A DNA stretch of 6,748 bases, taken from the NCBI GenBank assembly GCA_003650975.1, contig QMSU01000058.1:1-6748 (forward strand), read 5' to 3'. Origin of the DNA: Thermoplasmata archaeon. Lineage in GTDB: Archaea > Thermoplasmatota > E2 > UBA202 > JdFR-43. Made by a program: the position numbers and the translations under genes. Numbering within the stretch: position 1 is the stretch's first letter; every line of letters begins with the position of its first letter. Shown here piece after piece: positions 5,502-6,748 of this stretch. The notes beneath the pieces are model-generated. The model was not told where the DNA came from and did no database searches. It was given only the letters and a program-made list of their open reading frames with translations.

Positions 5502-6476
5502 TTATTCCTCGATAATGAGTCCCTGATGAGCATTCAGCTCCACGGTGGGCATCTTCATTTTTTTTGCCCGCACCCTTTCATTGTAGGCCTCTTCGCCTCC
5601 TGCCTCCTCGATGATTTTCCTTCCCCTCTCTATCTGCTCCTGGATGCTTATGTTCACACGCTCCATTGAGCCCGGTGCTATCTTTTTCAGGATTTTCGTG
5701 GCGCCACCAAAACCATAGGGAATCGATTCCATGCGCATGATGGTGCCGGGCAGTGCGAAAAACCAGTTCCCCAGCGAATCCTCTCCGAACTTTGTAATGG
5801 GAACTCCTCCCGCTGCCTGCCGCTCCGGTGTGGGACCCACATGTGCCACCACCCATTTGCCGTCAATGTAGGCCTCACCCTCGCCCTCTATCATGAAATA
5901 TCCCATTGAATCGTACCACTTCTTTATCATGGGGTCAACGTCTATCATGGTGTCATACCAGGCCTTCACCAGATTCATGGCAAATACCTTGTAGCGTGCC
6001 TTTATGCCGGCGGCCCGGCAGAGGGCTATGAACGCAGAGATAAGATGGAAACATGTTCCCGTCCCCCTCCTCAGTGTGCATTCCACACCGTCCATGGGCA
6101 CTATTTCAAGGGGGAGGTTTCTCTTGACAAACTCAAAGGCAGCCTCTGCATACTCATAGTCAGATTTTTTGAACGCTCCCAGTTGGTTCGCAAGTGCTAT
6201 CACTTCAGGTGCCCTGGGATTGCAGTAGAGCGTGGGCCTCAAATATTTTTCATCGGAATCACAATACGGCATCCCTTCCCTATACGGCGGCAATGTGTAT
6301 TTTTTGGGAGGGCGGACATACCGTTTCTCGCCCGGCCTCATGCGCCTCACCTTTTTGAGATCCCCGAGGTTGAACAAAATGGTCTTTGAAAGCGACAGTG
6401 TCCCACCTAACATGAGTTTGAGAAACATTTTCTGTGGCACATACCCTTTTTCCTTCATTTCCCGCAGGCTCACCAT
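5502..6476 (-). CDS. Transglutaminase-like superfamily protein with altered catalytic triad
   Basis: The 324-residue product carries a transglutaminase-like (papain-fold) core. Its clearest mark is 'GTGTCFHLISAFIALCRAAG' at about 138-157, with the nucleophile position C142, followed by 'IKARYKVF'. The strand normally reading 'HAWvEvyidGkWvpvD' appears as residues 197-212: the usual His is E197, 'EAYIDGKW' is kept, and the usual Asp is H212, with the normal spacing of 15. The acid and base thus seem exchanged, so it may be inactive, use a different mechanism, or act as a binding domain. There is no signal peptide; the first 60 residues are basic and the last 60 are charged helix, so it should be cytoplasmic. 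The start at 6476 is fixed by a strong AGGAGG site. Active family members include peptidases and protein cross-linking enzymes; no substrate is evident here. Confidence 0.82.
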   Translation of the reverse strand: MVSLREMKEKGYVPQKMFLKLMLGGTLSLSKTILFNLGDLKKVRRMRPGEKRYVRPPKKYTLPPYREGMPYCDSDEKYLRPTLYCNPRAPEVIALANQLGAFKKSDYEYAEAAFEFVKRNLPLEIVPMDGVECTLRRGTGTCFHLISAFIALCRAAGIKARYKVFAMNLVKAWYDTMIDVDPMIKKWYDSMGYFMIEGEGEAYIDGKWVVAHVGPTPERQAAGGVPITKFGEDSLGNWFFALPGTIMRMESIPYGFGGATKILKKIAPGSMERVNISIQEQIERGRKIIEEAGGEEAYNERVRAKKMKMPTVELNAHQGLIIEE

Positions 6477-6480
6477 GATA

Positions 6481-6486
6481 CCTCCT
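6481..6486 (-). promoter_or_regulatory. Strong ribosome binding site of the transglutaminase-like gene
   Basis: AGGAGG on the minus strand, within GAGGAGGTATC, ends four bases before ATG 6476. It is the best Shine-Dalgarno in the window and fixes this start. Confidence 0.75.
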
Positions 6487-6508
6487 CATTTCTGATGACT
6501 TTTGATGT

Positions 6509-6523
6509 GAGCGCCTGGCGCTC
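6509..6523. promoter_or_regulatory. Perfect 15-bp palindrome, candidate operator
   Basis: GAGCGCC-T-GGCGCTC: seven-base arms around a single central base. It is GC-rich inside an otherwise AT-rich leader. It lies about 25-40 bases downstream of the TATA box, over the predicted transcript start, and about 23 bases upstream of the ribosome binding site. Archaeal repressors often bind there to block polymerase. In RNA the one-base loop could not form, so DNA binding is more likely, although a shorter stem with a larger loop is possible. Confidence 0.5.
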
Positions 6524-6543
6524 CGCATAAGTAATACCCCATC

Positions 6544-6555
6544 CTTTTTATAACT
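6544..6555 (-). promoter_or_regulatory. TATA box of the transglutaminase-like gene
   Basis: GTTATAAAAAG on the minus strand, centred near 6549, places the transcript start near 6523 and a leader of roughly 47 nt that includes the AGGAGG site. Confidence 0.5.
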
Positions 6556-6589
6556 GTTTATTTCTGCATAATGTTTGGCGGGTATGAAG

Positions 6590-6608
6590 TTGCGATCAAA
6601 GGTCGCAA
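6590..6608. repeat. Inverted repeat (hairpin 1)
   Basis: TTGCGA and TCGCAA arms; an added wobble and a G-C pair extend the stem to eight pairs around an AAA loop. It lies 25 bases before hairpin 2, in a stretch with no clear gene. Confidence 0.45.
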
Positions 6609-6632
6609 TTTGAGGAGTAAAGCGAAGCCAAG

Positions 6633-6649
6633 GATTTGTGAAGCAAATC
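6633..6649. repeat. Inverted repeat (hairpin 2)
   Basis: GATTTG and CAAATC arms enclose TGAAG. The loop region echoes a nearby segment: GCGAAGC at 6622-6628 and GTGAAGC at 6638-6644 are near-copies. Together with hairpin 1 it may form the 3' end of a transcript from the right or part of an intergenic repeat. Confidence 0.4.
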
Positions 6650-6666
6650 TGCGGAGTTCATTTCAG

Positions 6667-6747
6667 CTAAATACCTATTCCTACTACACTCCAAGCAATT
6701 GTTAAAACTATCCCTACACCTATTAAACAACCACTCATTTTCCCCAT
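6667..6747 (-). CDS. Possible end of a small membrane protein, cut by or starting at the right edge
   Basis: On the minus strand a frame runs from the right edge (first ATG at 6747) to TAG at 6667-6669. The 26 visible residues end in one hydrophobic segment, 'CLIGVGIVLTIAWSVVGIGI', long enough for a membrane helix. Codons are AT-rich in third position (about 5 of 25 end in G or C), unlike the main genes. It could be a complete mini-protein, the C-terminus of a longer gene, or chance. A competing minus-strand frame open to 6596 gives a Cys/Ser/Asn-rich sequence and looks less protein-like. I recognise no family. Confidence 0.3.
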   Translation of the reverse strand: MGKMSGCLIGVGIVLTIAWSVVGIGI

Positions 6748-6748
6748 A

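Noticed and set aside
6490..6530. TGATGA motif suggesting another C/D-box RNA
   Set aside because: No matching box D at a suitable distance; the region is better explained as a promoter and leader.
6571..6660. Possible tRNA because of the adjacent hairpins
   Set aside because: No cloverleaf, no T-loop consensus and no acceptor-stem pairing.
6596..6748. Second minus-strand frame open from the right edge, 50 codons
   Set aside because: The Cys/Asn/Ser-rich sequence runs through both hairpins and has no recognisable domain; the hydrophobic frame ending at 6667 looks more protein-like, though neither is secure.

Overview
The window reads as archaeal chromosome, most likely from a Thermoplasmata-type euryarchaeon. 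The strongest evidence is a fibrillarin-type rRNA 2'-O-methyltransferase (found in archaea and eukaryotes, not bacteria). TATA-like boxes lie about 25-30 nt upstream of starts, and Ile ATA and Arg AGG/AGA codons are common. A secreted gingipain-like C25 peptidase fits protein-degrading, sediment-type Thermoplasmata, but the exact lineage is an inference.

Layout: (1) 1-255, minus: 5' end of a gene leaving the left edge, resembling the N-terminal part of a TGS1/THUMP-like SAM methyltransferase. (2) 256-495: divergent intergenic region. (3) 496-3477, plus: a stand-alone receiver domain, then (ATGA overlap) a CoA-disulfide-reductase/NADH-oxidase-like flavoprotein split by a one-base frameshift in a G run, then fibrillarin flpA, then a small alpha/beta hydrolase. 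(4) 3478-3496: convergent junction with T-rich minus-strand termination signals. (5) 3497-5401, minus: secreted C25 cysteine peptidase. (6) 5502-6476, minus: a cytoplasmic transglutaminase-like protein whose His and Asp positions appear exchanged. (7) 6477-6748: promoter of gene 6 with a perfect 15-bp palindrome near the predicted start site, then a hairpin-bearing, AT-shifted stretch that may hold the end of a small membrane-protein gene entering from the right edge.

How the genes work together: the first two plus-strand genes are probably co-translated, which suggests a phosphorelay or redox partnership. flpA and the hydrolase follow closely but each has a possible promoter of its own. The two minus-strand genes have separate TATA elements and need not be one operon. 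I see no CRISPR array, tRNA, rRNA or recognisable transposase. The most unusual points are the swapped transglutaminase triad, the Lys-to-Arg receiver, the frameshifted flavoprotein and the palindrome at the transglutaminase promoter.
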